Source of the DNA: Takakia lepidozioides
Lineage: Eukaryota > Streptophyta > Takakiopsida > Takakiales > Takakiaceae
Length of the DNA stretch: 64,000 bases
Direction: 5' to 3'
Assembly (NCBI GenBank): GCA_030704615.1
Contig: CM060732.1
Span: 10,168,001 to 10,232,000, forward strand
Under the pieces are notes generated by a model that did no database searches, had not been told where the DNA came from, and saw nothing but the letters and a program-made list of their open reading frames with translations. Position 1 is the first letter of the stretch. The number at the start of each line of letters is the position of its first letter. The translations under genes were made by a program, and so were the position numbers. Shown piece by piece: positions 30,693 to 42,522 of the stretch.

Positions 30693-33444
30693 ATGCAAAG
30701 GGCTGGCTTGCGGCTGGCCACTTTCAACTTCTCAGGGCTTACTAACCAAAGGAAACAACTCAAAGTTGGACAAGTCCTTCGGACTAATGATATTCATATC
30801 TGTGCTGGGCAAGAAACATGGGAAACTTCGGATAAACTGGTTGGAGATGTCAATGGTTATAAATGGGCAGGTAGGATGTGTACTCTCAAGGCAGCCTCTG
30901 CCAAACGCGGTCATAAAGGGGTTGGATTCTTTGTTCGTGTTCTCTTGTTTGATAATTGTGAAATTATCAACAAGGGTTTGAGGTACGAACATAGTATCTA
31001 GCTAAAACTGAATCTGAAGGGCGGCATGAGTACGAAGGACCTCTTTGTGGGTTGTGTTTACATGCCCACAGAGGGGACCCTTAGTGCTGACGCAGACAAA
31101 GCCTTCGAAGATGTAAAGCTGGACTGTGCTTCGTTCCTTGCCAAAGGTCAGGTAGTGCTATTGGGTGACTTCAATGCCCGGGTGGGCAAAGGGCTCCATC
31201 AGGACGATATCATTGGGCCTTTTGGTGAGGACGAGCTGAATTCTAATGGCAGACGGTTAATTAACTGTCTGGAAGAGCTTCAGCTTTTGACCTTGAATAA
31301 CAGGACAAGAGGTGACCAAGTGCAGTGGACTCGTGAGAAATCCCAAACTGGGGAACGTTCCATTGTGGACTATATCATAATGGACAAAAATTTGTTTCCC
31401 CAGTGTGCCAATGTGTTGATCGATAGAACTGATATTGGTACCTCTGACCACTTCCTGGTTTGGACTAAGATCAAAAGGTGTTTTCCCAACACCAACAGAT
31501 CTGTGAAACGTTCGATTCGGAAGTGGCGCATAGAAAAAATCCATAATGAGGAGGTCAAGGCTGAGTACATCCAGGCCTTGCAAGAGGCTCTCCCTCATTT
31601 TGTCCAATCGCTCCAAGAACTTCAGTCTCGCTCTGACAACGCAAGAAATGAAGTCGAAAGAGCAGTGGACTCTTGGGAGAGTATCGTCTCCTCCGTGGCT
31701 GACAAGATCATTGGGAGGAAACTAATTGTCTGTGGTAGAGCTGTTAATTGGTGGACCAATGAGATCAAACTCAAGATAGCTGAGAGACGAGCCCTCTATA
31801 AAGAGTGCTGCAATTTGAAAACCAACAGAGAATTGTGGGCGAGGTACTATCAGCTCCGGAAAGATATCAATCAGCTTGTTAGGTCTCAGAAGAAATTATA
31901 CTGGGATAAGTTATACAGTGAAATAAACTCAAACCACCATGGTGGTAATGACAAGAAATTCTGGTTGGCCCTTCAACGTTTGTACAAGCCTAAAAACGGT
32001 CAGCAAGTACAAGCGCTGAAGACTACTAAAGGTGCAGTGGTGACTTCATCGGTTGACATTGTCAAAACCTTTGAAAATCACTACAGTATCCTTGGCAGAA
32101 CTTCTAGGTCTAACAGTGAGGGGTCTTCTGCTGAATGGAGGGACACAGTTGGAAAAATTGTTCCTATGATTCAAAACAGCCCTGATGAACTGGAGTATAT
32201 TTCAATGGCTTATAACGCTCCCATTAGTTCTTCTGAGATTGTGGAAGCAATTGAACATTTAAATGGATATAAAGTTGGTGGACCTGATGGTATTGTCAAC
32301 GAGCTTATCAAGCACGGTGGCGATCCCATGATAGAGGCCCTAGTTCTCCTCTTTAACCTTATCTGGAAGACTGAAATGATCCCCTTTCGCTGGCGACAGG
32401 GGGTCATTGTCAGTCTATACAAGAAGGGTGACAGAGAAGAACCGGGGAACTACCGTGGCATCACGCTCCTCAATGCTGTTGGCAAGACATTCTGCAGAGT
32501 TATAAGTACTCGTCTCGAGGTTGATCTGGAGTCTAGAGGTTGTTTCCACGAAGGCCAAGCTGGCTTTCGGCGAAACAAGGGCTGTGTGGATCATATCTTC
32601 ACTCTAAGCCAGATTATTCAGGGAAGGAAAAAAGAAGGGAAACCCACTTATGTTTTTTTCCTGGATGTCAAAAAGGCTTATGACATAGTGTGGAGAGATG
32701 GCCTATGGTTCCGCCTCTGGTCTTGTGGGATCAAGGGAAAGATGTGGAGAGTTGTCCACAACTTGAATGCTCGCACCAAAAGCTGTGTCACTGTTAACGG
32801 ACAGAAGTCCAACTTCTTTGACATAGACCAAGGTGTAGCTCAAGGATGTACTCTCTCCCCTCTGCTCTTCAATGTTTTCATCAATCAACTCCTCGAGGAT
32901 GTGGAAAGCGAAGGATTTGGGTTAAGGGTGGGTGATACCACCATACCAGCCCTTATGTTTGCAGATGACTTTGCATGCATAGGGGAGACTCCAACCAATC
33001 TCCTTAGAGGCTGTAGTGTCTGAAGCCATGTCTGTTGCCATGAGATTGTCTGATGAAAATGAAGTTAGGCAGAGAACTTCCCTGAACTTGTTTCCAGTCA
33101 GTGACATGGGGGTGGACATCTTGGATGACCTCAAGGGTCTACCCACTCTCGGCACTAGACTGAAATTTAAACTCAGGGCAGGAAGCCTACCTTTGAACAG
33201 CAAACAGAAGCAGAGAGGAAAAGGAGAGTGCAATTGTTCGTTGTGTGGGCAATCTGAAGACAATATTCATTTTCTGATACGCTGTCCGGGGTTCTCTCAC
33301 CAAAGAGACGCTCTCTTCAATTCTATCAAGGGAATTGTGCCTGTACCCCTGTTTACCAACTTTGAAAGTCTCGAGGCTGAGCCAAAAGCCCAGGCCCTCC
33401 TGAGGCCTAGTTTTTGGACACACAGCAGATTGATGCTTGTGTGA
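30693..33444 (+). pseudogene. Non-LTR retrotransposon (LINE) endonuclease-reverse transcriptase, broken
   Basis: The first frame (30693-31001) holds the N-terminus of an AP-endonuclease domain, with LRLATFNFSGLTN and AGQETWET. The main frame (31026-33023, 665 codons) continues with LLGDFNARVGKG, the TSDHFLVW end of the endonuclease, a connector, then reverse transcriptase with GGPDGIVNELIK, NYRGITLLNAVGK, EGQAGFRRNKGC, FFLDVKKAYD, GVAQGCTLSPLLFN and FADDF. The RT ends abruptly after FADDFACIGETPTNL. A further frame (33016-33444) carries the C-terminal knuckle C-x1-C-x2-C...H-x4-C (CNCSLCGQ, HFLIRC). The thumb region between them is deleted. Such enzymes nick DNA and prime reverse transcription there. 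Dead copy. Confidence 0.85.
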
Positions 33445-33810
33445 AGGGTTTTCTAGAGGATATATGGAAAACCCGGATTAATTCCTTATATGATGGTAAG
33501 TCTTACTACCAACGTCAGCCCCTGACGGAGGTAGGTTCTGTTCCTTTTGTTCCTGCTCAAACTGGGCGCGGGGTCAATGGCCACAAGGCTACGACAAACA
33601 ACGTCTTATGAGTACAATCTAAGCTTCTCCGTCAGCTCCGTAGGGTTTGTGTTATTGTATGGCAGCGTCCAATTTATATTCCTAGTCATTTTGTTGGTTG
33701 ATAGATTGCTGTCACAGTACGCGTGTCACAGTACAAGCTGTAAGAAAGCAAGAGATACATAGTTATACAGTCAAATAGACAACTATCAGTTTCTGTGGAA
33801 TCTCTTCCCA

Positions 33811-34260
33811 ATGGCAGGATGGGTTGGGAACAGCCAAGTCAGGAGGCGAATGCCTGTCAAATTACCACATGTCCTTCTGAACACTGCCCCTGCCCTGGTG
33901 GACATGTATGCCAAATGTGGGTGCATCGAGGATGCCAAGGGAGTGTTCAACACTGTGGCTGAACGAGATGTGGTGTTGTGGAGTGCGATGCTTGCAGGGT
34001 ATGCACAGCTGGGGTGCGGGATGGAGGCTCCAACCTTTGAGCATGATGGGGGAAGGGGTGAAGGCCGTTGACATAACGTTTGTGTGCGTTTACAATGCGT
34101 CTGGCAGCCCTAGAAAAGGGCAAAGAGATCCCTGGTAACATCATCAAATCTGCAATTGTACCAGATGTCATCCTGAACATTGCTCTGGTGGCCATGTATG
34201 CTAAATGTGGGAGATGGTCAACTGGCAGCAACGGCACAAGTCCGGACCAATCAGGCACTG
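33811..34260 (+). pseudogene. PPR-protein gene fragment captured in CACTA element D
   Basis: Two adjoining pieces in different frames give pentatricopeptide repeat sequence: LVDMYAKCGCIEDAKGVF, ERDVVLWSAMLAGYAQLG, a DITFVCV piece, then LEKGKEIPGNIIKS, VPDVILNIALVAMYAKCG. This is the P-L-S type found in organelle RNA-editing and splicing factors of land plants. Only two to three repeats are present, with frame breaks and no targeting peptide or DYW domain, so it is a fragment picked up by the transposon. It is the only host-gene-like sequence that I recognise in the window. Confidence 0.75.
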
Positions 34261-34299
34261 CTAATGAAGGCATCTTCTTCAACACATTTCACCTTGTTT

Positions 34300-35870
34300 T
34301 TCCCTCTTTATCAGAATCGGCCCTAAATTTACATGTTCAATTCTACAAGTTAGCTGGTTGAGTGAATCTAGTTTGGAGTGACTTTGACATGATACTGCCA
34401 ATGTGACAACAGGAAAGTGTCAAAAAACAGGTAACAGAGATGAGGAGAAGTTGTGGAATGAATACTTATCTGAGCCTTGTCACTGATGGGTCAACCGGGG
34501 CAGAAAGGTGAATGCCTGCTACATTTCAAAGAGTAGCAGACGCAATTCAACATAGGAACTAGTGTGCTACGCTGAGTTGGGTGTTTCCTAGAACAAATGT
34601 AGGCTGTCATTGTCAGTTGCTAGTAGCAAGGCAAGGTTGAATGCTTGATTTTGTGCAGAGGCATGGATAGCTGAAGGAGTAGAGATAGAGTGTGGGTGAC
34701 GCGGGGTGTTGGGCAATGGGCAAGACGTCTTTGTATAAACGTGAGGGACCTTCCTATCCTCCTGGCTCTCATTTTTAGTGCATGTTTCTTTGTGAAGTAT
34801 CTGACGACTTTGCCAACACACACCAACCTTTTTGCTTTGGTTTGTTTACGAGTCCATGGGATAGAAGTTACCATAAATAACACTGGCATTGGTTTTTCAT
34901 ATATGGTATTAGACAATTCTCTTAATTATTTCCGCCTTGGCAGGTTGCTCAGTGACCTTCCCTGGACGCTTTGGAGTATAGCGAGTGAGTGTCTCACAAT
35001 GCAATGTTGGTTGGTGCATCTTATGCAAGAACTTGGAAAACAAATAGATGTCATTGCTGTAGTAATTCTTAAAGCCATGCAAGCTTTAGTTTTTGATAGG
35101 TTGCAGATTGATGGAATAGCATGAGTAGTTAGAAGATTATGGGTGAACACTTTTCAAAGTGTTATAGTTAGACAATATAATTCACATGAGAACATGTGAC
35201 TATTTTATGTATTTTTAGATCGCGACCAAAATGATAATGATAAATAGATTGGTAAATAGAGAATGTATACAATCTCTTGGTTTTGCTCAGCTTGTTGCAG
35301 TTATGTCTTGCTGCCTTGTTCTCTTTGTATTATATATTATATTTCATTGTTGTAATAGACATGTACATGACTACTATCATAGTCATAATAATGACTACAT
35401 ATATTTTCACTCTCCAATAGTACTACACCATGTGGCAGAAATACAAATATGTAAAAAAAATAGCAATACACCCAAAAAACACCAATCATGACACATGTCA
35501 ATCTGCTGAGGACCACGTGTAAAAATTACAATGCGCCACGTGTTGCAATCGGATTAGCACTCCCGTAGTCATAGTTGGCAGTCATGGAGAGCGAACATTC
35601 TGCCACGTGTCATTTCATGTATCGAGCACGTGCCACTCTTGCACAGCCGCTGACATGGATTACATTGTCCGTTCAGTCATTCAGTAAAGCCAGCGTGTAT
35701 GACTACCCCCACAGCTGCTCAGGCGCCACGTCACAGCCAGCCTGGAGAGTCATATCTGCCATGTCACAACTGACTAGGTCTTTACGTCTTCAGAGTCAGG
35801 AAGTCGTAAATGGCTTCCATGACTGCATTTGCAGTCATAACACAGAGACGTAAAAGCCGCTTTTTGTTGT
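34300..35870. other. Noncoding part of CACTA element D
   Basis: No supported gene. A/T-rich sequence with short chance frames, passing into the right subterminal region (35500-35874) with repeated 'cacgtgt', 'gccacgtg' and 'gcagtcat' words. Confidence 0.5.
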
Positions 35871-35874
35871 AGTG

Positions 35875-37400
35875 ACCAATCAAGCAGGCAAGGTACAGAA
35901 TGAATCCCAACTATGCACAGAAGGTTGGAGAAGAGATCAAGAAGTTGGCTGAGGCTAAGTTTATATACCCAATAGAGTATACAACTTGGTTGTCACCCAT
36001 TGTGATAGTTCCCAAGAAGAATGGTAAACTAAGAGTTTGTGTGAACTACAAGAAGCTGAATGCTTGTACGAAGAAAGATCCTTTCCCTTTGCCATTCACA
36101 GAAGCAGTATTGGACACTGTGGCAGGCCATGAGATGTACTCATTCATGGATGGCTTTAGTGGTTATAATCAAGTGCAAGTGGCAGAAGAAGACCAAGGAA
36201 AGACAGCTTTCATCACAGACTGGGGTGCTTATGCATACAAAGTCATGCCCTTTGGACTTTGTAATGCACCAGCAACCTTTCAGAGAGTGATAAGTGAATC
36301 TTTTCATGAGTATCTGGATGATTTCATGCAGGTGTTCTTGGATGATTTCAGTGTGTACAGCTCTAAGAATGAGCACTTGCATAAATTGGAGTTATGTCTG
36401 GCCAGATGCAGGATGAGAGGTCTGGGCCTGAATCCAGAGAAATGTACTTTCTGTGTGAACTCAGGGGTGCTTCTGGGACACATTGTGTGTAAGAGGGGAC
36501 TTCTTGTGGATCCCAGGAAAACAGAGGCCATTAAAGCCTCTCCACCACCAGTGAATGTTAAGAGTCTAAGGAGATTCCTTGGACAAACCAGCTATTACAG
36601 AAGATTTGTCAGACAGTATGCACAGATAGCAGCACCATTGAGCAAACTTCTGAAGAAAGATGCAGTGTTTGCATGGACACCTGAATGTCAACAGGCTTTT
36701 GAGGAACTTACATTGTCAGTAACAACTACACCTGTGCTGATTAATCCTCACTGGCAGGAAATATTTCATGTTCACTGTGATGCTTCTGGAGAAGCACTAG
36801 GAGCAGTGTTAGCCCAAAATGTTACAGGAAGGATAGATTCACCTGTGTACTATGCTAGCCGATTGATGAACAATGCCGAAAGAAATTAAAGCACAACGGA
36901 AAGAGAAGCATTGGCAATGATCTATGCAGTGAAGAAATTCAGGCATTACCTGTTGGGCAAGAAGTTTATGTTCTATGTGGATCACCAGGCTGTGATATAC
37001 CTGGTAAACAAACCTCTGATAAGCGGAAGAATAGCAAGATGGTTGATAATCTTGCACGAGTTTGAGTTCGAGGTTGTTTACAAGCCTGGGAGGCTGCATC
37101 TTGTGGCGGATCACTTGTCACGGTTATCAACAGGAGAACCAGCCACGGGAGTAGATGATCAATTACCAGATGCGAGTCTATTTGTAGTGGAGGTGCAGGG
37201 AAGTGCATATGACTGGTTAGATTGGCAGTGGCCAATCAGATACTACCTTGTTCATGATCAGTGCCCACCAAGTTATGGAAAGGAGCAGAGAAAGAGAATT
37301 GCTATCAAGGCTCTACCTTACACTATGGTAGGGAGCAGAATGTATAAGCTAGGACCAGATGGAGTGCTGAAGCGATGCTTATACCACCATGAAGTTAATA
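35875..37400 (+). pseudogene. gypsy-1 reverse transcriptase and RNase H
   Basis: The frame 35900-36889 holds RT: NPNYAQKVGEEIKKLAEAKF, LSPIVIVPKKNGKLRVCVNY, FMDGFSGYNQVQVAEED, MPFGLCNAPATFQR, and the catalytic VFLDDFSVYS. A TAA at 36887-36889 (after AERN) separates it from the RNase H part, which continues in the same frame (REALAMIYAVKKFRHYLLG, YVDHQAVIYL, RWLIILHEFEFEVVYKPG). The RNase H Asp residues are present as HCDASGEALG, YVDHQA and VADHLSRL. The four-base excess just after the CACTA duplication breaks the link to protease. Confidence 0.85.
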
Positions 37401-38749
37401 AAGTTTTGGAGGAAGTTCATAAAGGAGTGGCAGGAGGTCATTTTGGAGAAGAGACTACCAGCAGGAAGATACTACATGCAGGTTACCGGTGGCCTACTTT
37501 GTTCAAAGATGTACACAAGTATTGTCAGAGTTGTGATGAATGTCAGAGGCTAGGACCTTTGCAGAGATCTGGGAAGATGGCTTTGCATCCTACAATGCCT
37601 ACGGAACCATTTCAGAAATGGGGACTAGACTTTGTTGGACCAATTAACCCACCAGCCAAGAATACACAGAACAGGTACATAATTACAGCCACTGATTATA
37701 CTACGAAGTGGGTGGAAGCTAAAGCTTTGAGGGACAACACAGCCAAGTCCACAACAAGGTTCCTGTATGAGAACATACTTACACGATTTGGCTGTCCCTT
37801 GGAATTTATCAGTGATCAGGGAAGTCACTTCATTAATGAGACCATTGAATTATTGACCTAAGAGTTCATGATTGTGCATAGGAAGAGTACAACATATTAC
37901 CCACAGGGTAATGGGCAGGCACAGGCTACCAACAAAATACTATGTACTATCTTGGCTAAGATAGACAATGCAAACAGAACGGATTGGGATACAAAGCTGC
38001 TGACAACTTTGTGGTCATACATGACTTCATATAAAGTCACCACTAAGTATACACCATTCCAATTAGTTTATGGTATGGAAGCTTTACTTCCAGTGGAATT
38101 CCTGTTACCTACCATGAGAACGGAATGGGGAAAAAGAATAGAATTGCAAGATTCAATTAAGGTCAGGAAACATAAATTATACCATGTGGAAGAAGTACGT
38201 GCTGATGCAGCTGATAACATGACCAGAATTCAGATGAAGAGAAAAGAACAGTTTGATGAAGGCAAGATAAAGACTTTTAAGACGGGAGATTTTGTTCTCT
38301 GGTTGCAGAAGAAGGGAAAGATTAAAGCTTCTAAGCTTAAATCACCATGGAAAAGACCTTATGTCATACAGAAGATGTATGATAACAACACCGCCATGTT
38401 ACAAACCATTAACAAAGAGATGCTGGGAAGAGTCAATGCCAATAAGTTGAAGGGGTACAGTGGTATCCATGACAAACCATTGCAGCATGATTTGCATGTT
38501 GAAACGCAAAAGCAGTCACGGGCTGCGCCAGTGATACCAACGGAGTATGGAGCACTTGTCGCTAGGCCGAGCATATATGACCAGGGCGGGCAGAACAAGC
38601 GCGACACAGCCTATCACTGCCCATCACGGCGCAACACAGCCTATCACAGCCCAGCACGGCGTGACACAGCCTATCACAACCCATCACGGCGCGACACAGC
38701 CTATCACAGCCCATCACGGCGCAACACAACCTATCACAGCCCAGCATAG
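37401..38749 (+). pseudogene. gypsy-1 integrase with repetitive C-terminal tail
   Basis: An H-H-C-C zinc region (HKGVAGGHFGEETT, CQSCDECQRLG), then the catalytic core: first Asp in WGLDFVGPI, second in FISDQGSHF. A TAA stop at 37859-37861 follows IELLT, and the same frame goes on past it (37862 onward). The third catalytic residue, expected as Glu in a GQ-x-E-x-TNK setting, is Gln here (NGQAQATNK). The C-terminal region (LWSYMTSYKVTTKYTPFQLV, GDFVLWLQKKGK) is normal for gypsy integrases. The last 50 or so codons read into a 30-base minisatellite and become decapeptide repeats of the YHSPSRRDTA type. Confidence 0.8.
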
Positions 38750-38950
38750 CATATCACAGCCCAGCACGGCGCGACACAGCATATCACAGCCCAACACGGC
38801 GCAACACAGTTTATCACAGCCCAGCATGGCGCAATACAGCCTATCACAACCTACCACAGCGTGTCACAGCCTATCACAGCTTACCACAGTGCAACACAGC
38901 CTATCACAGCGTACCACAATATGACACAGCCTGTCACAGCTCAACACAGC
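38598..38950 (+). repeat. 30-bp minisatellite at the end of gypsy-1 pol
   Basis: Units of about 30 bases such as CACAGCCTATCACAGCCC plus ATCACGGCGCGA, roughly twelve copies decaying to the right. Because the unit is a multiple of three, the first copies stay open and extend integrase to 38749. The words are of the same CACAGCC type as in the LTRs of this element. Confidence 0.85.
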
Positions 38951-39032
38951 CTACTAGGGTTACACAATCCATAGAATCAGTGACAGGTGGACGCAGGATA
39001 ACTTTAGGGAAATGGCCGGTGGAAGAAAGGAC

Positions 39033-39412
39033 GAGGGTTTTCGTGGTGGTTCACCATAAAATGGCATGGCTGGTTGTGAAACCCCCGCGGACAGCTACAG
39101 AAGTATATATAGGGAGTAGTAACCCCGAGAACGGTGCAAGCCCGTTGGTGATCAAAAACTAGTGAGTAAGCGTGCAAGCCGGAAAGCGACCAAAGAGTGG
39201 GGAGCTGTTCCGGACTGCCAACTACCAAAGGGAATTCCCGCTGGTTCCAAATTGGTGGAGGGTTCTTTGGGAGAACAAAGGGGGACCGTTATGCCCCGGT
39301 GAGCAGCCGAAGCTCTAAGTTGGCCCGGCGGCCAGGTTGGGAGTCAGGCGCGCGCATCAAAGCAAGTAACTATGACTTGAGGGGGGAGCTTACCGAAGTG
39401 AGGTGCGCGACA
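39033..39412 (+). mobile_element. gypsy-2 5' LTR (3' part)
   Basis: Nearly identical to 54230-54609. Contains 'gaagtatatatagggag', a plausible TATA region (about 39101-39118), and ends GTGCGCGACA. It is preceded by sequence that is absent from the other copy. Confidence 0.8.
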
Positions 39413-39414
39413 CT

Positions 39415-39426
39415 TGGTATCAGAGC
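39415..39426 (+). other. gypsy-2 primer-binding site
   Basis: TGGTATCAGAGC, two bases after the LTR end, complementary to the 3' end of plant initiator methionine tRNA. This is the common priming site in plant LTR retrotransposons. Confidence 0.85.
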
Positions 39427-39429
39427 TTA

Positions 39430-40625
39430 GAGTTCAGTACGCGATCGTCCTTGGGATTGGCCTCATCACGGGGTCGGGCAAGCCAAAGCGAAAGCGGAAC
39501 GGCCCAAAAGATGATGATCCTGGTGAGCCCGATGGGGGCGACGTGTCACCGAGGCGGCCGTTTGAGGAAGCGATGCATGTTTTCGAAAACGAGGTCGCTC
39601 AAGAGCGGGAGGAATCCGAGGAGTCGGAGCCCGAGGAATCCTTGAGAGCTCCGACAAACCAAGAGATGCCTCCCATGCCGGCAGCCTTTTGGGAAGGGTT
39701 GTTGGCGCAGTTTGGCGGGACGTTGAAAGACGTGTTGAAGGCGGCTAATGCCACTTCCACTAAGGCAAAGTTTAAGGTGAAGCCTAAGGAACCCGGCACC
39801 TTCGAGGGCGTCCGAAATCGGAAGGCACTCAACACCTGGCTCCTGGAGCTAGAGCAGTACTTCCGGGCGGCCAAGTTGAGTGACGAGGATCGGGTGGAAG
39901 TGGCTCCCACCTATTTGAGGGGCTATGCTCAACAATGGTGGCAGAAACGCCTTCACGACCGAGGTCCAAGCCCGGAAACTTTGAACTGGAGTGGGTTCAA
40001 GGAATTGATGAAGAGACAGTTTGTGCCCCTCAACGCGTCCTGGCTTGCCCGGGACAAGATGAGGAATTTGAAGCAAACAGATGACATTCGGGGGTATGTC
40101 CAGGCTTTCAATGTGCTGTTGCTCGAAGTCGCGGACATGGCAAAACCAAAAATGATCTTCAACTTTGTGGCGGGACTGGCCCCATGGGCCAGGCGGAAGT
40201 TGGAGGAGAAGCCACCCAAGACTTTGAACGAGGCAATTGAGAGGGCTGAATGGTTCTCGGATGTCCCTAGGGGTGAGAGACAAGGCTGTACGGAGCTGAA
40301 CCACAAGAAGACCTGGCGGGAAGGTGACTCCTTCCGACCGGAAAAGAAGTGGGATAGGCCACGCGGCGACAATGACACGTGGAAATCGAAGGGAGGGCCT
40401 TCACACGTCAAGGCGGCACCCGGTGCTTCGAAAGGGAAAGCGGGTGGAGTGGCTTATGGCGGACAGAAGGCGACCTTTGATGGAGTGTGTTTCAATTGCG
40501 GGGAACCCGGGCACATGGCCAAGAAGTGCACGAAACCTCGACAATTGAACATGACTCGGGCAACCACGGAGCTGTCGGAAGATACCATCAGTCGCTTGGT
40601 GGAAGCGGTGGTCGCCAGGACTTGA
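39430..40625 (+). CDS. gypsy-2 Gag
   Basis: One open frame to the stop at 40623-40625. The frame is open back into the primer-binding site, so the start is uncertain; the first ATG in frame is near 39574 (MHVFENE). Acidic N-terminal region, then the Retrotrans_gag domain (TFEGVRNRKALNTWLLELEQ, YLRGYAQQWWQKRL, FKELMKRQFVPLN, LARDKMRNLKQTDDIRGYV), and one CCHC knuckle FNCGEPGHMAKKC (about 40493-40530). It forms the particle and binds RNA in an active element. Gag is the best preserved part of gypsy-2. Confidence 0.85.
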
Positions 40626-40649
40626 AAGGTAGGCAACTATTCTTGTGAA

Positions 40650-41228
40650 TTGTATCAGGAAACTGGCGCCCTGCGTAAAGGGAGTCAGTTATTGTTCGTG
40701 GATGGGATAATATCCGGAACTAACGTGTCATTGTTGGTGGACACAGGAGCGTCGCACTCCTTCATGACGCCGGCGGCGGCGCGAAAGTTGGGACTCCCGA
40801 CAAGTGACGTGGGGGCCTCTATTGAGGTGCGTTCTGCCAAAGAAGAACCGCAATTGTCGACAAGGTTGGCGTTCGATGTTCCTCTTCAACTGGGGAGTTG
40901 GGAGGGACGTGAGAACTTCACCATCTGCAAGATCGATGGAGTGGATCTCATTTTGGGGATGACCTTTTTGAGCAAATCCGGAGCGGTCATAGATGGCCGC
41001 AAGAGGGTAGTCACGCTGCCATGTTGGAATGGTGGCGAGGTCTTACGAGTTTCGGAAACGCCCAAACCCGTGGGAGGGCGAATAAACCTTCTGTCAGCAA
41101 GGGAGTGGGCCGTGGAGGAGGCACACGAGCCCCAGTTTTTGCTTTACATTAGAGAAGTGAAGGGAGAAGACGATGGGGAGCCGAGCCCAGATTGGATCAA
41201 GGGGATTTTGAGAGATACCAGGATGTGA
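40650..41228 (+). CDS. gypsy-2 protease
   Basis: Frame of 192 codons with the retropepsin active site LLVDTGASHSFMTPAAARKL (about 40732-40790) and the second-half block VDLILGMTFLSKSGAVIDG. The stop at 41226-41228 is followed, in an overlapping frame from 41192, by the RT lead-in, which suggests a frameshift lesion or programmed shift between protease and RT. It would cleave the polyprotein. Confidence 0.8.
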   Translation: MYQETGALRKGSQLLFVDGIISGTNVSLLVDTGASHSFMTPAAARKLGLPTSDVGASIEVRSAKEEPQLSTRLAFDVPLQLGSWEGRENFTICKIDGVDLILGMTFLSKSGAVIDGRKRVVTLPCWNGGEVLRVSETPKPVGGRINLLSAREWAVEEAHEPQFLLYIREVKGEDDGEPSPDWIKGILRDTRM

Positions 41229-42519
41229 TGCCGGAGGATTTACCAAGCGGCTTGCCACCACGAAGAGGAGTTGACCACAAGATTGAGGTGATACCGGGAT
41301 CGGAACCGCCTGCCAAGGCACCCTACCGGTTGAGCCACAGAGAGTTGGTCGAGCTGAAGACTCAGCTCAAAGATCTAATGTCAAAGGGGTACATCCGGCC
41401 GAGTAAGTCACCTTACGGAGCCCCGGTGCTATTCGCAGACAAGAAGGATGGGACGCTGCGGATGTGTGTCGATTACAGGGCTACCCTTTGCCAAGGATCG
41501 ACGACCTTTTTGACCGGTTGGCAGGAGCGAAGTATTTCAGCCGGATCGACTTGCGCTCCGGCTATCATCAAATTTGGGTGGCGGAAGGAGATGAGGAGAA
41601 GACCGCGTGCAGGACAAGGTATGGTTCATATGAGTTATTGGTGATGCCTTTTGGGCTCACCAATGCACCTGCGACCTTTAGCACACTGATGAACAGCCTT
41701 TTTCAGGAGTGGTTGGATGACTTTGTGATCGTGTACATCGACGACATCTTGGTGTACTCGAAAACAAAGGAGGAGCACCTGGAGCACCTCAAAAGGGTGT
41801 TCCAAAAGTTGCGGGAAGGGAAGCTGTACGCCAAAGCTTCAAAGTGCGAATTCGGGGTCACGAAAGTGGAGTTCTTGGGGCATGTGATTACACAGAATGG
41901 GATCAGAATGGATGACAGAAAGGTGAGGGTGATCTTGGACTGGGAGCCTCCGACTTCGGTCCCGGGAGTGCGATCCTTCCTAGGACTCGCCTCCTATTAC
42001 CGGAAGTATGTGAGAAATTTCGCCAAGATCGCGGGGCCGTTGTCAGACCTTCTGTGTAAATCCAAAGTCTGGGTATGAAACACCTTGTGTGGCCAGGCTT
42101 TTGCTAAATTGAAGCAGCGGATGGCGGAAGCTCTAGTCTTGAAAATCCCGGAGTTCGATCGTCCGTTCGAGATACATACAGATGCGTCGGACTTCGCGAT
42201 TGGGGGTGTACTGATGCAAGATGGACGTCCAGTGGCTTACAAAAGTAAGAAACTGAATGAAGTGGAGCGACGGTGGCCGACGCACGAGAAAGAGATGAAG
42301 GCGGTGGTGCACTGTCTTGAGCTTTGGCGCCACTATGTTGGTTCCAACCTAGTGAAGGTGTTCATGGACAATGTCACGGTGAAGTATTTTGCCACACAGC
42401 CCAAGTTGTCCCCAAAACAACTTAGGTGGCAAGATACTTTGGCAGTGTTCGACGTGGATATCCAGTACAAACCGGGACGAGACAACGTGGTAGCCGATGC
42501 TTTAAGTAGAAAGCAGTAG
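41192..42519 (+). pseudogene. gypsy-2 reverse transcriptase and RNase H
   Basis: The first frame carries the RT start ([49 protein letters not shown]). Near 41485 a one-base shift moves to the frame 41464-42078 with [33 protein letters not shown] and the catalytic [12 protein letters not shown] stop at 42076-42078 (after KVWV) precedes the RNase H part 42085-42519, in the same frame, with FEIHTDASDFAIGGVLMQ, ERRWPTHEKEMKAVVHCLE, VFMDNVTVKYF and NVVADALSRKQ. One shift and one stop inactivate it. Confidence 0.85.
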
Positions 42520-42522
42520 CTC

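Larger units (their letters stand above)
29605..35874. mobile_element. CACTA element D, 6.27 kb, inserted in gypsy-1 pol
   Basis: Both ends are clear. The left end begins CACTACAACA and the right end is its complement (TGTTGTAGTG). After four differing or partly differing bases both ends share GCGGCTTTTA. The 3-bp sequence ACC flanks both sides (29602-29604 and 35875-35877), the target duplication size of CACTA elements. Subterminal words such as 'atgactgca' and 'gcagtcat' recur at both ends (29620-29960 and 35560-35840). It encodes no CACTA transposase, so it is non-autonomous. Its cargo is a LINE (about 30690-33610), a PPR fragment (33811-34260) and noncoding sequence. Confidence 0.88.

Noticed and set aside
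33811-34260. Functional PPR gene
   Set aside because: Only two to three repeats, frame breaks, no start or targeting sequence, and enclosed in a CACTA element with a clear target duplication.
39415-39426. tRNA gene
   Set aside because: TGGTATCAGAGC is the retrotransposon primer-binding site, with no cloverleaf around it. I found no tRNA or rRNA gene in the window.
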